A stretch of 64,000 nt of DNA from Citrobacter telavivensis (GCA_009363175.1 CP045205.1:5381432-5445431), one strand, 5' to 3'. Positions 8,221-17,093 are shown, counted from the stretch's first letter. Program-made: numbers and translations. Notes: generated by a model not told the origin, from the letters alone.

Positions 8221-9003
8221 TCACTTACGTGTTTTTGAATTTTTACCGAGCGCGTGCCAGGTGGCGGAAACGCTGTTGAGATGAGATTGCAAGGCGCGGT
8301 CGGCTTCATCCGGATCGTGCTGGCGAATGGCCTCTACGATGGCAATATGCTGCTGATAACTCACGTTATTGTGCTCGTAAAGCTCACGATCCGACACGGT
8401 CGGGCGAGCGGCGATCAGCCAGTCAAGCAGCGCAACGTGGATCGCCATAAAGATCGGATTGCCGGGGATCTCCGCCAGCACGCGATGAAAATCGACATCT
8501 GAACGGATGAACAGCGCGTTATCATCCAGCGACTGACTGTTGATCTCCAGTGCTTTTGTCAGCAGATCGATTTGTTCCTCTGTCGCATTCTCCGCGGCAT
8601 AACGCACGAGGCTGGACTCAAAGAACAGACGCAATTGCTCAAAGTGGGCAATACCGCCAGGATGCGCGAGGAAATCTTTCGCCATTCCGGACAGTTCACC
8701 AATGATGGTGTCCGCCGAAGGACGCGAAACGCGGGCGCGTTCGCCGTTGTTGATTTGCACCAGACCTTTACGCTTCAGCGCTGCCAACGCCTCACGTACA
8801 GAAGGACGACCGACGTTGAAAAAGGCCATCAGTTCCCGCTCGGACGGCAACTGTTCTCCCTCGCCGAATTCACGACGACGGATCATCTGCTCTAACTCTT
8901 CCTCGACCATTTCCGACAGCTTTTTACGCGCCAGCGGACGACGACGAAGGCTACGCCCAATGGTAGCGGGAGAATCTTCTGCTTGCGAATCGAATGCGTT
9001 CAT
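8221..9003 (-). CDS. nanR: Sialic acid-responsive GntR/FadR-type repressor
   Basis: NanR (260 aa as called) represses nan genes until sialic acid is bound. The N-terminal winged HTH spans roughly residues 30-100 (LPSERELMAFFNVGRPSVREA), followed by an all-helical FCD ligand domain with metal ligands in DVDFHRVLAEIPGNP and the later HHIAI-type segment (QQHIAIVEAI). The K-12 protein, as I recall it, starts MGLMNAFDSQ. Here the codon at the first Met is ATA, so I start at the next ATG (9003, MNAFDSQ), which has AGGTC 4-5 bp upstream. The frame stays open further upstream without family-like sequence. Confidence 0.93.
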   Translation of the reverse strand: MNAFDSQAEDSPATIGRSLRRRPLARKKLSEMVEEELEQMIRRREFGEGEQLPSERELMAFFNVGRPSVREALAALKRKGLVQINNGERARVSRPSADTIIGELSGMAKDFLAHPGGIAHFEQLRLFFESSLVRYAAENATEEQIDLLTKALEINSQSLDDNALFIRSDVDFHRVLAEIPGNPIFMAIHVALLDWLIAARPTVSDRELYEHNNVSYQQHIAIVEAIRQHDPDEADRALQSHLNSVSATWHALGKNSKTRK

Positions 9004-9093
9004 AAGACCTATTTGCGAATCACGGTGACAAACAACAGCAGGCTCATCGTAACACAGGATCGGAAGGAGGGCGAAACCGTGGTCGGCGCGATC

Positions 9094-9120
9094 AAAAACA
9101 GGCCTCACTGGGCCTGTTTT
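9094..9120 (-). terminator. Terminator of sspAB
   Basis: An 8-bp stem (AACAGGCC 9097-9104 / GGCCTGTT 9111-9118) with a 6-nt loop; on the minus strand it is followed by a run of T (complement of 9094-9098). It starts 3 bp after the sspB stop. Confidence 0.85.
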
Positions 9121-9123
9121 CAT

Positions 9124-9624
9124 CTATTTAACAACACGTAATGCCGGTCGGCCACCACGCGGCGGTGGCGGATCGTCATCCGGGCTGTTGTCATCATCAT
9201 GATCCGGCTTATCACCGTCAATGACTGACATAACGGTTTCGCTCTCTGCGCCAGATGCCGCATCATCATCGTTGAGACTGGCAACATCCTCGTCATAGGC
9301 CGCTTCCGGTTCAAACATCGTTCCGGCACCGTTTTCACGCGCATAAATAGCCAGCACTGCTGCTAACGGCACAGAAACCTGACGTGGAACACCGCCAAAA
9401 CGGGCGTTAAAACGCACCTCGTCATTTGCCAGCTCCAGATTTCCCACCGCACGCGGCGCAATGTTCAGGACAATCTGCCCGTCGCGTGCATATTCCATTG
9501 GGACATGCACACCAGGCAACGTCACATCCACCACCAGGTGCGGCGTGAGCTGGTTGTCCAGCAACCACTCATAGAAAGCGCGCAGCAGATACGGACGACG
9601 TGGTGTTAGCTGTGACAAATCCAT
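9124..9624 (-). CDS. sspB: ClpXP protease specificity-enhancing factor
   Basis: SspB (166 aa) is the adaptor that delivers ssrA-tagged peptides from stalled ribosomes, and the RseA fragment, to ClpXP. The N-terminal globular dimer domain covers about residues 1-115 (RPYLLRAFYEWLLDNQLTPH, RFGGVPRQVSVPLAAVLAIY). An acidic disordered linker follows (EAAYDEDVASLNDDDAASG, DDDNSPDDDPPP). The extreme C-terminus, RGGRPALRVVK, is the ClpX-docking tail. It lies 5 bp after sspA, in one operon. Confidence 0.96.
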   Translation of the reverse strand: MDLSQLTPRRPYLLRAFYEWLLDNQLTPHLVVDVTLPGVHVPMEYARDGQIVLNIAPRAVGNLELANDEVRFNARFGGVPRQVSVPLAAVLAIYARENGAGTMFEPEAAYDEDVASLNDDDAASGAESETVMSVIDGDKPDHDDDNSPDDDPPPPRGGRPALRVVK

Positions 9625-9629
9625 CAGTA

Positions 9630-10268
9630 TTAACCCCGGCCAAGACGCATTTCGCGTTCAGCTTCGGTTAAGGACGCCAGGAAAGAATCACGCTCGAAGA
9701 CGCGGGTCATATAACCTTTCAACTCCTTCGCGCCCGCCCCACTGAACTCAATTCCCAACTGCGGCAGACGCCACAGCAGCGGCGCCAGGTAGCAATCCAC
9801 CAGGCTGAATTCATCGCTCAGGAAATACGGTTTCTGACCGAATACCGGTGCAATCGCCTGCAGCTCTTCACGCAGTTGTTTGCGGGCAACGTCAGCTTCT
9901 GAAGCAGACCCGTTAACGATGACGTTCATCAACGTATACCAGTCTTTTTCGATACGGTGCATGTACAGGCGGCTTTCACCACGTGCCACCGGGTAAACCG
10001 GCATCAATGGCGGATGAGGGAAACGCTCATCCAGGTATTCCATAATGATGCGAGATTCCCACAGGGTCAGCTCACGATCCACCAGTGTCGGGACGCTCTG
10101 ATTCGGGTTGAGGTCAATCAGATCCTGCGGGGGATTGTCCTTTTCCACGTGCTCGATCTCGAAACTTACACCTTTCTCCGCCAACACAATGCGGACCTGA
10201 TGGCTATAGATGTCAGTAGGACCAGAAAACAGCGTCATTACCGAACGTTTGTTGGCAGCGACAGCCAT
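9630..10268 (-). CDS. sspA: Stringent starvation protein A
   Basis: SspA (212 aa) binds RNA polymerase and acts in stationary-phase and acid-stress transcription. It has a glutathione-S-transferase fold: an N-terminal thioredoxin-like half (SGPTDIYSHQVRIVLAEKGV, NQSVPTLVDRELTLWESRII) and a helical C-terminal half. A GGAGG site lies 5 bp before the ATG. The protein is not expected to have GST activity. First gene of sspAB. Confidence 0.96.
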   Translation of the reverse strand: MAVAANKRSVMTLFSGPTDIYSHQVRIVLAEKGVSFEIEHVEKDNPPQDLIDLNPNQSVPTLVDRELTLWESRIIMEYLDERFPHPPLMPVYPVARGESRLYMHRIEKDWYTLMNVIVNGSASEADVARKQLREELQAIAPVFGQKPYFLSDEFSLVDCYLAPLLWRLPQLGIEFSGAGAKELKGYMTRVFERDSFLASLTEAEREMRLGRG

Positions 10269-10512
10269 GAAAACCTCCAGGTATATTCAGAATTTTTACT
10301 GCTACCGGCCATCGCATGGCCAGTCAGAAGTGATGACACCCACTTCGGAAAAGTCATCATCGTTCAAAAAGCAAACAAAAAATGAGCAATACCCGATATT
10401 TGGGCGGAAAATTGGATGATAGTTTACCAGATTTTGTGACCTTTGTGGTGAGTCGATTCTGGAAATGGGGAAAAAGAGGGTTTTGTCAGAGGATTACGCC
10501 AGGTTTATTCAT
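10269..10512. other. sspA upstream region
   Basis: Non-coding gap between sspA and the rpsI terminator. It should hold the sspA promoter; on the minus strand there is an extended -10-like TGGTAAACT (RC of about 10421-10429), but no convincing -35. An in-frame reading of 10382-10654 on the plus strand runs into rpsI antisense and is not a gene. Confidence 0.5.
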
Positions 10513-10538
10513 AAAAAAACCCGCCGAAGCGGGTTTTT
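10513..10538 (-). terminator. Terminator of rplM-rpsI
   Basis: AAACCCGC / GCGGGTTT stem with a CGAA tetraloop (10517-10536), flanked by an A run that reads as T run on the minus strand. Placed 34 bp after the rpsI stop. Confidence 0.9.
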
Positions 10539-10571
10539 CGCCAACGGTAATCTGCCAAAGGCAGAAAACAA

Positions 10572-10964
10572 TTAACGTTTGGAGAACTGCGGACGACGAC
10601 GTGCTTTACGCAGGCCGACTTTCTTACGTTCAACCTGACGAGCATCACGAGTAACGAAGCCAGCTTTACGCAGTTCGCCACGCAGGGACTCATCGTACTC
10701 CATCAGAGCGCGGGTGATACCGTGACGGATCGCACCAGCCTGACCAGAGATACCACCACCTTTAACAGTGATGTACAGATCCAGTTTCTCAACCATGTCG
10801 ACCAGTTCCAGCGGCTGACGAACTACCATGCGGGCAGTTTCACGACCGAAGTACTGTTCCAGAGAACGTTGGTTGATAACGATTTTGCCGTTGCCCGGTT
10901 TGATGAAAACGCGAGCTGCGGAACTTTTGCGGCGACCAGTGCCGTAGTATTGATTTTCAGCCAT
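10572..10964 (-). CDS. rpsI: 30S ribosomal protein S9
   Basis: S9 (130 aa) is a 30S head protein whose long C-terminal tail reaches the P-site tRNA. Family marks are [16 protein letters not shown] at the start, a conserved core ([20 protein letters not shown]) and the basic tail [13 protein letters not shown] ending in SKR. It lies 15 bp downstream of rplM in the classic L13-S9 pair. Confidence 0.98.
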
Positions 10965-10979
10965 TGCCTATAATCCCGA

Positions 10980-11408
10980 TTAGATGTCAAGAACTTGCGG
11001 TTGCTGTGCCGCGTGGTTGTGCTCGTTGCCAGCGTAAACTTTCAGTTTACGGAACATAGCACGACCCAGCGGGCCTTTTGGCAGCATGCCTTTAACCGCG
11101 ATTTCAATCACACGCTCAGGACGGCGGGCAATCATCTCTTCAAAGGTCGCTTCTTTGATACCACCGATGTGGCCGGTGTGGTGATAGTACACTTTGTCAG
11201 TACGCTTGTTGCCGGTTACAGCAACTTTGTCAGCGTTCAGAACGATGATGTAATCACCGGTATCTACGTGCGGAGTGTATTCCGCTTTATGCTTACCGCG
11301 CAGGCGACGAGCCAGTTCAGAAGCCAGACGGCCCAGAGTTTTACCGGTCGCGTCAACAACGTACCAGTCGCGTTTTACGGTTTCTGGTTTAGCTGTAAAA
11401 GTTTTCAT
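10980..11408 (-). CDS. rplM: 50S ribosomal protein L13
   Basis: L13 (142 aa) is an early-assembly 50S protein. The start at 11408 (MKTFTAKPETVKRDWYVVDA) gives the family length; the frame stays open for 15 more codons upstream (from 11453) without family sequence. Conserved blocks: GKTLGRLASELARRLRGKHK, VYYHHTGHIGGIKE, AVKGMLPKGPLGRAM. L13 is known to repress its own operon by binding the mRNA leader in E. coli. Confidence 0.98.
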   Translation of the reverse strand: MKTFTAKPETVKRDWYVVDATGKTLGRLASELARRLRGKHKAEYTPHVDTGDYIIVLNADKVAVTGNKRTDKVYYHHTGHIGGIKEATFEEMIARRPERVIEIAVKGMLPKGPLGRAMFRKLKVYAGNEHNHAAQQPQVLDI

Positions 11409-11436
11409 TAAAAGCTTACCCAATAAATAAGTTACA

Positions 11437-11456
11437 CGTTGGTGAACACCCAAACG
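11437..11456 (-). promoter_or_regulatory. Hairpin in the rplM leader
   Basis: On the minus strand CGTTTGGGTGTTCACCAACG folds into a stem (CGTT/AACG and GGT/ACC) 29-48 nt upstream of the L13 start. A leader hairpin here fits the known L13 autoregulation, but I have not shown that this is the bound structure. Confidence 0.45.
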
Positions 11457-11570
11457 TTATGTCAGTTGAGGTTCACACGACAAAGTCCGGCAAACCTACC
11501 CCTTCGAATAGCCAATGCCAGCACACAAAAAGTTTTGGGAAAAAACTTTCTTGTAACGTGGGGTCGCAAG

Positions 11571-11576
11571 ATTATA
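11571..11576 (-). promoter_or_regulatory. Candidate -10 of the rplM promoter
   Basis: A perfect TATAAT on the minus strand followed by CTTGCGACCCC, a GC-rich discriminator typical of stringently controlled ribosomal promoters. No good -35 at the correct distance was found. It would give a leader of roughly 155 nt. Confidence 0.45.
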
Positions 11577-11638
11577 GAGAAGTCGGGGTCAAAGATCGAC
11601 CCCTAAATGTGATTTGCTCAACAGTTTGTTGGTAGGCG

Positions 11639-12763
11639 TCAGGGCATATGTTCCCGCTTCAGATACTCTTCGCTCTGCATCTCCTGCAAACGCGACAGAC
11701 AGCGCTGAAATTCGAACTTCAGTCGCTCGCCCTGATACACCTCATAGAGAGGCACGGCGGCGCTCACCACCAGCTTGACGTGGCGCTCATAAAATTCATC
11801 CACCAGCGCGATAAAACGGCGCGCTTCGCTTTCCATCAGCGGCGTCATCACCGGTACGTCAAACAGCATTACCGTATGGTACAACCGTGACAGCGCAATG
11901 TAGTCATGCTGGCTACGGGCATCGACGCACAGGGTGTGAAATGACACCGCCAGCGTCTGGTTTTCCATGCCCAGCGTCGGCAACGGGCGGTGATTGATCT
12001 CCAGAACCGGCCCCTGTTCACGTTTGACACCCGCCAATGCCAACCAGAGGTTGTCCATCTGCTGCTGCGTTTCATTGTTCAGCGGTGAGAGCCACAAATG
12101 CGCCTGGGTCAACGTCCGCAGACGATAATCCACACCCGCGTCTACGTTCATGATGTCGCAATGTTGTTTAATCGCATCGATCGCGGGAAGAAAACGCGTG
12201 CGCTGTAACCCGTTACGGTAGAGCTCATCAGGCGGAATGTTCGATGTCGCCACCAGCGTAATACCGCGCGCAAACAGCGCCTTCATCAGGCCGCCGAGCA
12301 GCATGGCGTCAGTAATATCAGAAACAAAAAACTCATCAAAGCACAGCACATCCGTCTCGGCCTTAAAGCGGTCGGCCAGGATTTCAAGCGGATCGGTTTG
12401 CCCCTGCAGAGCCGTTAACTCCTCATGCACGCGCAGCATGAAGCGATGGAAGTGCAGGCGCTGCTTCCGAACGCCTGGCAGGCTATGGTAGAACAGATCC
12501 ATCAGCCAGGTTTTCCCTCGCCCTACGCCCCCCCACATATATAAGCCTCGCACCGAAGCGCTATGCGCCGCTTCCTTTTTTCCCAACAGCTTACCGACGC
12601 GGGCCATAAACCCTTTTGTTTCAGGGACTGAGGTTTTGTTCGAGGTCAACGCCTGATAAATAATCTCCAGACGATTGACCGCCTCTTTTTGCACGTCATC
12701 GGGCTGGTGAGTACCCTCGCTAATGGCTTTCAGATAACGGGATGTGGGGGTAAAGCTTTGCAT
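11639..12763 (-). CDS. zapE: Cell division AAA-type ATPase ZapE
   Basis: ZapE (374 aa; formerly YhcM) is an AFG1-like ATPase reported to act on FtsZ rings during division under stress. The Walker A motif GGVGRGKTWLMD is near residue 75-85, Walker B VLCFDEFFVSD near 140, and a sensor segment TLVATSNIPPDELY near 165-180. Divergent from zapG with a 192-bp gap. ATG at 12763 gives the family length. Confidence 0.95.
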   Translation of the reverse strand: MQSFTPTSRYLKAISEGTHQPDDVQKEAVNRLEIIYQALTSNKTSVPETKGFMARVGKLLGKKEAAHSASVRGLYMWGGVGRGKTWLMDLFYHSLPGVRKQRLHFHRFMLRVHEELTALQGQTDPLEILADRFKAETDVLCFDEFFVSDITDAMLLGGLMKALFARGITLVATSNIPPDELYRNGLQRTRFLPAIDAIKQHCDIMNVDAGVDYRLRTLTQAHLWLSPLNNETQQQMDNLWLALAGVKREQGPVLEINHRPLPTLGMENQTLAVSFHTLCVDARSQHDYIALSRLYHTVMLFDVPVMTPLMESEARRFIALVDEFYERHVKLVVSAAVPLYEVYQGERLKFEFQRCLSRLQEMQSEEYLKREHMP

Positions 12764-12955
12764 GATGTTATTGTTATTCCTTGAAAATCGGTGTGCCGTC
12801 GTTCACGGTTGACGAAAAAAAGGCCGTTCTACACTACGCGATATAAAGACGGGATTCCACTTCTGCGGGATTAGCGGTTATAGTGGCAGTATCAGGCGCA
12901 GGCATGGAGCCTAAAGCCAACACCCTACGGAAACAAAAGACAGCGGGAGATGTTC

Positions 12956-13354
12956 ATGACCTGGGAATATGCGCTAATTGGGTTAGTCGTCGGCATCATC
13001 GTCGGTGCTGTAGCCATGCGTTTTGGTAACCGGAAATTACGTCAGCAACAGGCGTTGCAGTACGAACTGGAAAAGAATAAAGCCGAGCTGGAAGAGTATC
13101 GTGAAGAGTTGGTCAGCCATTTTGCCCGCAGCGCTGAGTTGCTGGACACCATGGCCCACGATTACCGCCAGCTGTATCAGCACATGGCGAAAAGCTCCAG
13201 CAGCCTGCTGCCGGAACTGTCAGCGGAATCTAACCCGTTCCGTAACCGTCTGGCCGAGTCTGAAGCCGGCAACGATCAGGCACCGGTACAAATGCCGCGT
13301 GACTATTCCGAAGGCGCATCCGGCCTGCTGCGTAGTGGTGCAAAGCGCGACTAA
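12956..13354 (+). CDS. zapG: Z-ring associated inner-membrane protein ZapG (YhcB)
   Basis: Protein of 132 aa with an N-terminal membrane helix (WEYALIGLVVGIIVGAVAM), a long coiled coil (LRQQQALQYELEKNKAELEE) and a polar tail ending LLRSGAKRD. It belongs to the DUF1043 family, linked in E. coli to cell envelope growth and division. The start at 12956 is chosen because GGGAGA lies 6-7 bp upstream; the in-frame ATG at 12950 would sit directly on that ribosome binding site. Confidence 0.93.
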   Translation: MTWEYALIGLVVGIIVGAVAMRFGNRKLRQQQALQYELEKNKAELEEYREELVSHFARSAELLDTMAHDYRQLYQHMAKSSSSLLPELSAESNPFRNRLAESEAGNDQAPVQMPRDYSEGASGLLRSGAKRD

Positions 13355-13378
13355 TCGCACATCGTTAATATTTTTCCT

Positions 13379-13397
13379 GGGCGCAGCGATTGCGCCC
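13379..13397 (+). terminator. Hairpin after zapG
   Basis: GGGCGCA / TGCGCCC stem with a 5-nt loop, 25 bp after the zapG stop. Only a loose pyrimidine stretch follows, so termination is plausible but weak. Confidence 0.4.
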
Positions 13398-13522
13398 ACC
13401 TCTTATCTCCCGTCCCGACTATCATTTAATCATTATCCGCATTGTTAGCAGATTGAAAATTCAATAACATCAAACTGTTTTGAATCGTCTTTCCCTTTAC
13501 TCAAGGTACGAGAGCAGGATCA

Positions 13523-14890
13523 ATGAAAATACAAACCCAGCTGTTGAGTGCATTAGCGTTAAGTGTCGGGTTAACTCTCTCGGCGCCATTTCAGGCCATT
13601 GCGTCGATTCCAGGCCAGGTTCCCGGCCAGCCCGCGCTTCCCAGTCTCGCCCCGATGCTCGAAAAGGTGCTGCCTGCCGTCGTTAGCGTGAAGGTTGAAG
13701 GCACCGCAACCCAAACGCAGAAAGTCCCGGAAGAGTTTAAAAAATTCTTTGGTGATGACCTGCCGGATCAGCAGGCGCAGCCGTTTGAAGGGCTGGGTTC
13801 TGGGGTCATTATCGACGCCGCGAAAGGCTATGTTCTGACCAATAACCACGTGATTAATCAGGCGCAGAAGATCAGCGTCCAGTTGAATGATGGACGTGAG
13901 TTCGAGGCTAAACTGATTGGCAGCGACGATCAAAGCGACATCGCCCTGCTACAAATTCAAAACGCCAGCAAGCTGACGCAAATCGCCATCGCCGACTCGG
14001 ATAAACTGCGCGTCGGTGATTTCGCCGTGGCAGTCGGTAACCCGTTTGGCCTGGGGCAAACTGCAACTTCCGGTATCGTCTCGGCGCTGGGGCGCAGCGG
14101 GTTGAATCTGGAAGGTCTGGAAAACTTTATTCAAACCGACGCCTCTATTAACCGCGGGAACTCCGGCGGCGCGCTGCTTAACCTGAACGGTGAACTGATC
14201 GGTATTAACACCGCCATCCTTGCACCTGGCGGCGGCAGCGTTGGGATCGGTTTTGCCATCCCCAGTAATATGGCCCGCATCCTGGCGCAGCAACTGATTC
14301 AGTTTGGTGAAATCAAGCGCGGTCTTCTGGGCATTAAAGGCACCGAAATGACTGCCGACATCGCCAAAGCGTTCAAAATGGACGTACAGCGCGGTGCCTT
14401 TGTCAGCGAAGTGCTGCCGAACTCCGGTTCCGCCAAAGCGGGCATTAAGTCCGGCGATGTGATCACCAGCCTCAACGGTAAACCGCTCAACAGTTTTGCC
14501 GAACTGCGCTCCCGAATTGCCACCACAGAACCCGGCACCAAAGTGAAGCTGGGCCTGTTGCGTAACGGCAAGCCGCTGGAGGTGGAAGTGACGCTCGATA
14601 CCAGCACCTCGTCGTCTGCCAGCGCGGAGATGATTGCCCCGGCATTGCAGGGGGCGACGCTGAGTGACGGTCAGCTTAAAGACGGCAGTAAAGGCATCAA
14701 AATTGACAGCGTTGAAAAGAGCAGCCCCGCCGCACAGGCCGGTCTGCAAAAGGATGATGTGATCATTGGGGTCAACCGTGACCGGGTGAACTCTATCGCC
14801 GAGATGCGCAAAGTGCTGGAAGCCAAACCGTCCATTATCGCGCTACAGATAGTCCGCGGTAACGAGAGCATTTATCTGCTCCTGCGCTAA
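13523..14890 (+). CDS. degQ: Periplasmic serine protease/chaperone DegQ
   Basis: DegQ (455 aa, same as K-12) is a HtrA-family protease that removes misfolded periplasmic proteins. A signal peptide ends near residue 27 (ALSVGLTLSAPFQAIA|S). The trypsin-like domain has the triad His109 (TNNHVI), Asp139 (SDIALLQI) and Ser214 (GNSGGALL), all present. Two PDZ domains follow (about 260-350 and 365-455; carboxylate-binding loop GLLGIKG in the first). degS follows in the same direction after a 90-bp gap with a perfect hairpin. Confidence 0.97.
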   Translation: MKIQTQLLSALALSVGLTLSAPFQAIASIPGQVPGQPALPSLAPMLEKVLPAVVSVKVEGTATQTQKVPEEFKKFFGDDLPDQQAQPFEGLGSGVIIDAAKGYVLTNNHVINQAQKISVQLNDGREFEAKLIGSDDQSDIALLQIQNASKLTQIAIADSDKLRVGDFAVAVGNPFGLGQTATSGIVSALGRSGLNLEGLENFIQTDASINRGNSGGALLNLNGELIGINTAILAPGGGSVGIGFAIPSNMARILAQQLIQFGEIKRGLLGIKGTEMTADIAKAFKMDVQRGAFVSEVLPNSGSAKAGIKSGDVITSLNGKPLNSFAELRSRIATTEPGTKVKLGLLRNGKPLEVEVTLDTSTSSSASAEMIAPALQGATLSDGQLKDGSKGIKIDSVEKSSPAAQAGLQKDDVIIGVNRDRVNSIAEMRKVLEAKPSIIALQIVRGNESIYLLLR

Positions 14891-14900
14891 ATCCAGGCTG

Positions 14901-14930
14901 CCGGACATCAGCCTCGCGTGTGATGTCCGG
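14901..14930 (+). other. Hairpin between degQ and degS
   Basis: A 10-bp perfect inverted repeat, CCGGACATCA / TGATGTCCGG, with a 10-nt loop, 10 bp after the degQ stop. No T run follows. It could be an inefficient terminator or an mRNA-stabilising structure that lets degQ and degS be expressed at different levels. Confidence 0.6.
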
Positions 14931-14980
14931 TTAACTCGTGATATGCTGCTGCCGTTCCCTTTATTAATGACGCCTCCATC

Positions 14981-16048
14981 ATGTTAGTGAAGCTCTTACG
15001 TTCGGTCGCAATTGGTTTGATTGTTGGCGCCATTCTTCTGGCCGCCATGCCTTCGCTTCGCAAAATCAACACGTTTTCTGCGCCGCAATATGACAGTGCC
15101 GACGAGACGCCCGCCAGCTATAACTCTGCGGTACGTCGCGCGGCCCCTGCTGTGGTCAACGTCTATAACCGCAGTATGAACAGCACCGCGCATAATCAAC
15201 TGGAAATCCGCACTCTGGGTTCCGGTGTGATTATGGATCAGCGCGGCTACATCATTACCAACAAGCATGTGATCAACGATGCCGATCAGATTATCGTCGC
15301 TTTACAGGACGGACGAGTGTTTGAGGCGCTGCTGGTCGGCTCCGATACGTTGACCGATCTGGCGGTACTGAAAATCAATGCCACTGGCGGTCTGCCGACG
15401 ATTCCGATCAATGCCGGACGTTCACCGCATATCGGCGACGTGGTGCTGGCGATCGGTAACCCCTATAACCTCGGACAGACCATCACTCAGGGCATTATCA
15501 GCGCTACGGGGCGCATCGGCCTGAACCCAACCGGACGACAGAACTTCCTGCAAACGGATGCTTCTATCAACCACGGTAACTCCGGCGGTGCACTGGTGAA
15601 CTCGCTGGGCGAACTCATGGGCATCAACACTCTGTCATTTGATAAAAGCAATGACGGCGAAACGCCAGAAGGGATCGGCTTTGCCATTCCGTTCCAGTTG
15701 GCGACCAAGATTATGGATAAGCTGATCCGCGATGGTCGTGTTATTCGTGGCTACATTGGGATTGGCGGTCGTGAAATCGCCCCACTGCACACCCAGGGCG
15801 GTGGCATAGATCAGATTCAGGGGATCGTCGTCAATGAAGTGGCACCTGATGGCCCAGCGGCACAGGCCGGTATTCAGGTTAACGATCTGATTATCTCCGT
15901 GAACAGCAGGCCCGCAGTCTCCGCACTGGAAACAATGGACCAGGTGGCAGAGATTCGCCCCGGATCGGTGATTCCGGTGATTGTCATGCGTGATGATAAG
16001 CAACTGACGCTACAGGTCACCATCCAGGAATACCCGGCAACGAATTAA
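14981..16048 (+). CDS. degS: Site-1 protease of the sigma-E stress response
   Basis: DegS (355 aa) cleaves the anti-sigma factor RseA when its PDZ domain senses unassembled outer-membrane porins, starting release of sigma-E. A single N-terminal anchor helix (IGLIVGAILLAAM, residues 11-23) holds it in the inner membrane. The protease domain has His96 (TNKHVI), Asp126 (TDLAVL) and Ser201 (GNSGGALV), the same numbering as in E. coli. One PDZ domain fills the C-terminal 100 residues. Confidence 0.97.
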   Translation: MLVKLLRSVAIGLIVGAILLAAMPSLRKINTFSAPQYDSADETPASYNSAVRRAAPAVVNVYNRSMNSTAHNQLEIRTLGSGVIMDQRGYIITNKHVINDADQIIVALQDGRVFEALLVGSDTLTDLAVLKINATGGLPTIPINAGRSPHIGDVVLAIGNPYNLGQTITQGIISATGRIGLNPTGRQNFLQTDASINHGNSGGALVNSLGELMGINTLSFDKSNDGETPEGIGFAIPFQLATKIMDKLIRDGRVIRGYIGIGGREIAPLHTQGGGIDQIQGIVVNEVAPDGPAAQAGIQVNDLIISVNSRPAVSALETMDQVAEIRPGSVIPVIVMRDDKQLTLQVTIQEYPATN

Positions 16049-16063
16049 CCTTAATTGAGATGT

Positions 16064-16092
16064 AAAAAAAACCGGAGCCCGCTCCGGTTTTT
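16064..16092 (+). terminator. Terminator after degS
   Basis: ACCGGAGC / GCTCCGGT stem (16071-16088) flanked by an A run before and TTTTTT after, 22 bp past the degS stop. The flanks make it usable in both directions, so it may also serve mdh from the other side. Confidence 0.9.
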
Positions 16093-16110
16093 TATGCGTC
16101 TCGATGAGTT

Positions 16111-16147
16111 TGTAGGCCGGATAAGGTGTTTACACCACCATCCGGCA
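16111..16147. repeat. REP element between degS and mdh
   Basis: TGTAGGCCGGATAAGGTG followed by ACCATCCGGCA, one folded REP unit directly downstream of the mdh stop (16155). It probably stabilises the 3' end of mdh mRNA. Confidence 0.8.
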
Positions 16148-16154
16148 ATCGTAC

Positions 16155-17093
16155 TTACTTGTTAACGAACTCTTCGCCCAGCTGAATATCTTTCTTCAGG
16201 GTATCCAGCATGCCTTCCAGCGCGTTCTGCTCGAATGCGCTCAGTTTGCCGATAGACTGACGCTCTTCCACGCCGTTTTTACCCAGCAGCAGCGGCTGAG
16301 AGAAGAAACGTGCGTACTGGCCATCGCCTTCAACGTAGGCACATTCTACAACGCCTTTTTCGCCCTGCAGTGCGCGAACCAGTGAAAGACCGAAACGCGC
16401 GGCCGCCTGGCCCATAGACAGGGTTGCCGATCCGCCACCCGCCTTCGCTTCAACCACTTCAGTACCAGCGTTCTGGATACGTTTGGTCAGGTCAGCCACT
16501 TCCTGCTCAGTGAAACTTACGCCCGGGATCTGCGACAGCAGTGGCAGAATGGTCACGCCAGAGTGTCCGCCGATAACCGGAACTTCAACTTCAGTCGGCA
16601 GCTTACCTTTCAGTTCCGCTACAAAGGTGTTGGAGCGGATAATGTCCAGCGTGGTCACGCCAAACAGTTTATTTTTGTCGTAAACGCCCGCTTTTTTCAG
16701 TACTTCTGCGGCAATAGCGACAGTGGTGTTCACCGGGTTGGTAATGATACCGATGCAGGCTTTCGGACAGGTCGTCGCGATCTGCTGTACCAGGTTCTTC
16801 ACGATGCCCGCATTGACGTTAAACAGGTCGGAACGGTCCATACCCGGTTTACGCGCCACACCTGCGGAGATCAGCACCACATCAGCACCGTGCAGTGCCG
16901 GGGTCGCGTCTTCACCGGAGAAGCCTTTGATTTTCACAGCAGTTGGGATATGGCTCAGATCTACAGCCACACCGGGAGTCACTGGAGCGATGTCGTACAG
17001 GGAGAGTTCTGAACCTGAAGGCAGTTGGGTTTTTAACAGTAGTGCAAGCGCCTGGCCGATACCGCCAGCTGCGCCGAGGACTGCGACTTTCAT
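16155..17093 (-). CDS. mdh: Malate dehydrogenase (NAD)
   Basis: Mdh (312 aa) interconverts malate and oxaloacetate in the TCA cycle. The start at 17093 (MKVAVLGAAGGIGQALALLL) puts the NAD-binding GXXGXXG at the N-terminus; a longer frame from 17189 adds unrelated residues. Substrate arginines lie in ARKPGMDRSDL, and the catalytic His is in VIGGHSGVTILPL near residue 177. It is divergent from argR over a 415-bp gap. Confidence 0.98.
   Translation of the reverse strand: MKVAVLGAAGGIGQALALLLKTQLPSGSELSLYDIAPVTPGVAVDLSHIPTAVKIKGFSGEDATPALHGADVVLISAGVARKPGMDRSDLFNVNAGIVKNLVQQIATTCPKACIGIITNPVNTTVAIAAEVLKKAGVYDKNKLFGVTTLDIIRSNTFVAELKGKLPTEVEVPVIGGHSGVTILPLLSQIPGVSFTEQEVADLTKRIQNAGTEVVEAKAGGGSATLSMGQAAARFGLSLVRALQGEKGVVECAYVEGDGQYARFFSQPLLLGKNGVEERQSIGKLSAFEQNALEGMLDTLKKDIQLGEEFVNK

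Noticed and set aside
10382..10654. 90-codon plus-strand frame between sspA and rpsI
   Set aside because: It runs across the rpsI terminator and into the antisense of rpsI; no family resemblance.
13949..14749. 266-codon minus-strand open frame opposite degQ
   Set aside because: Antisense shadow; DegQ is complete with triad and PDZ domains on the other strand.
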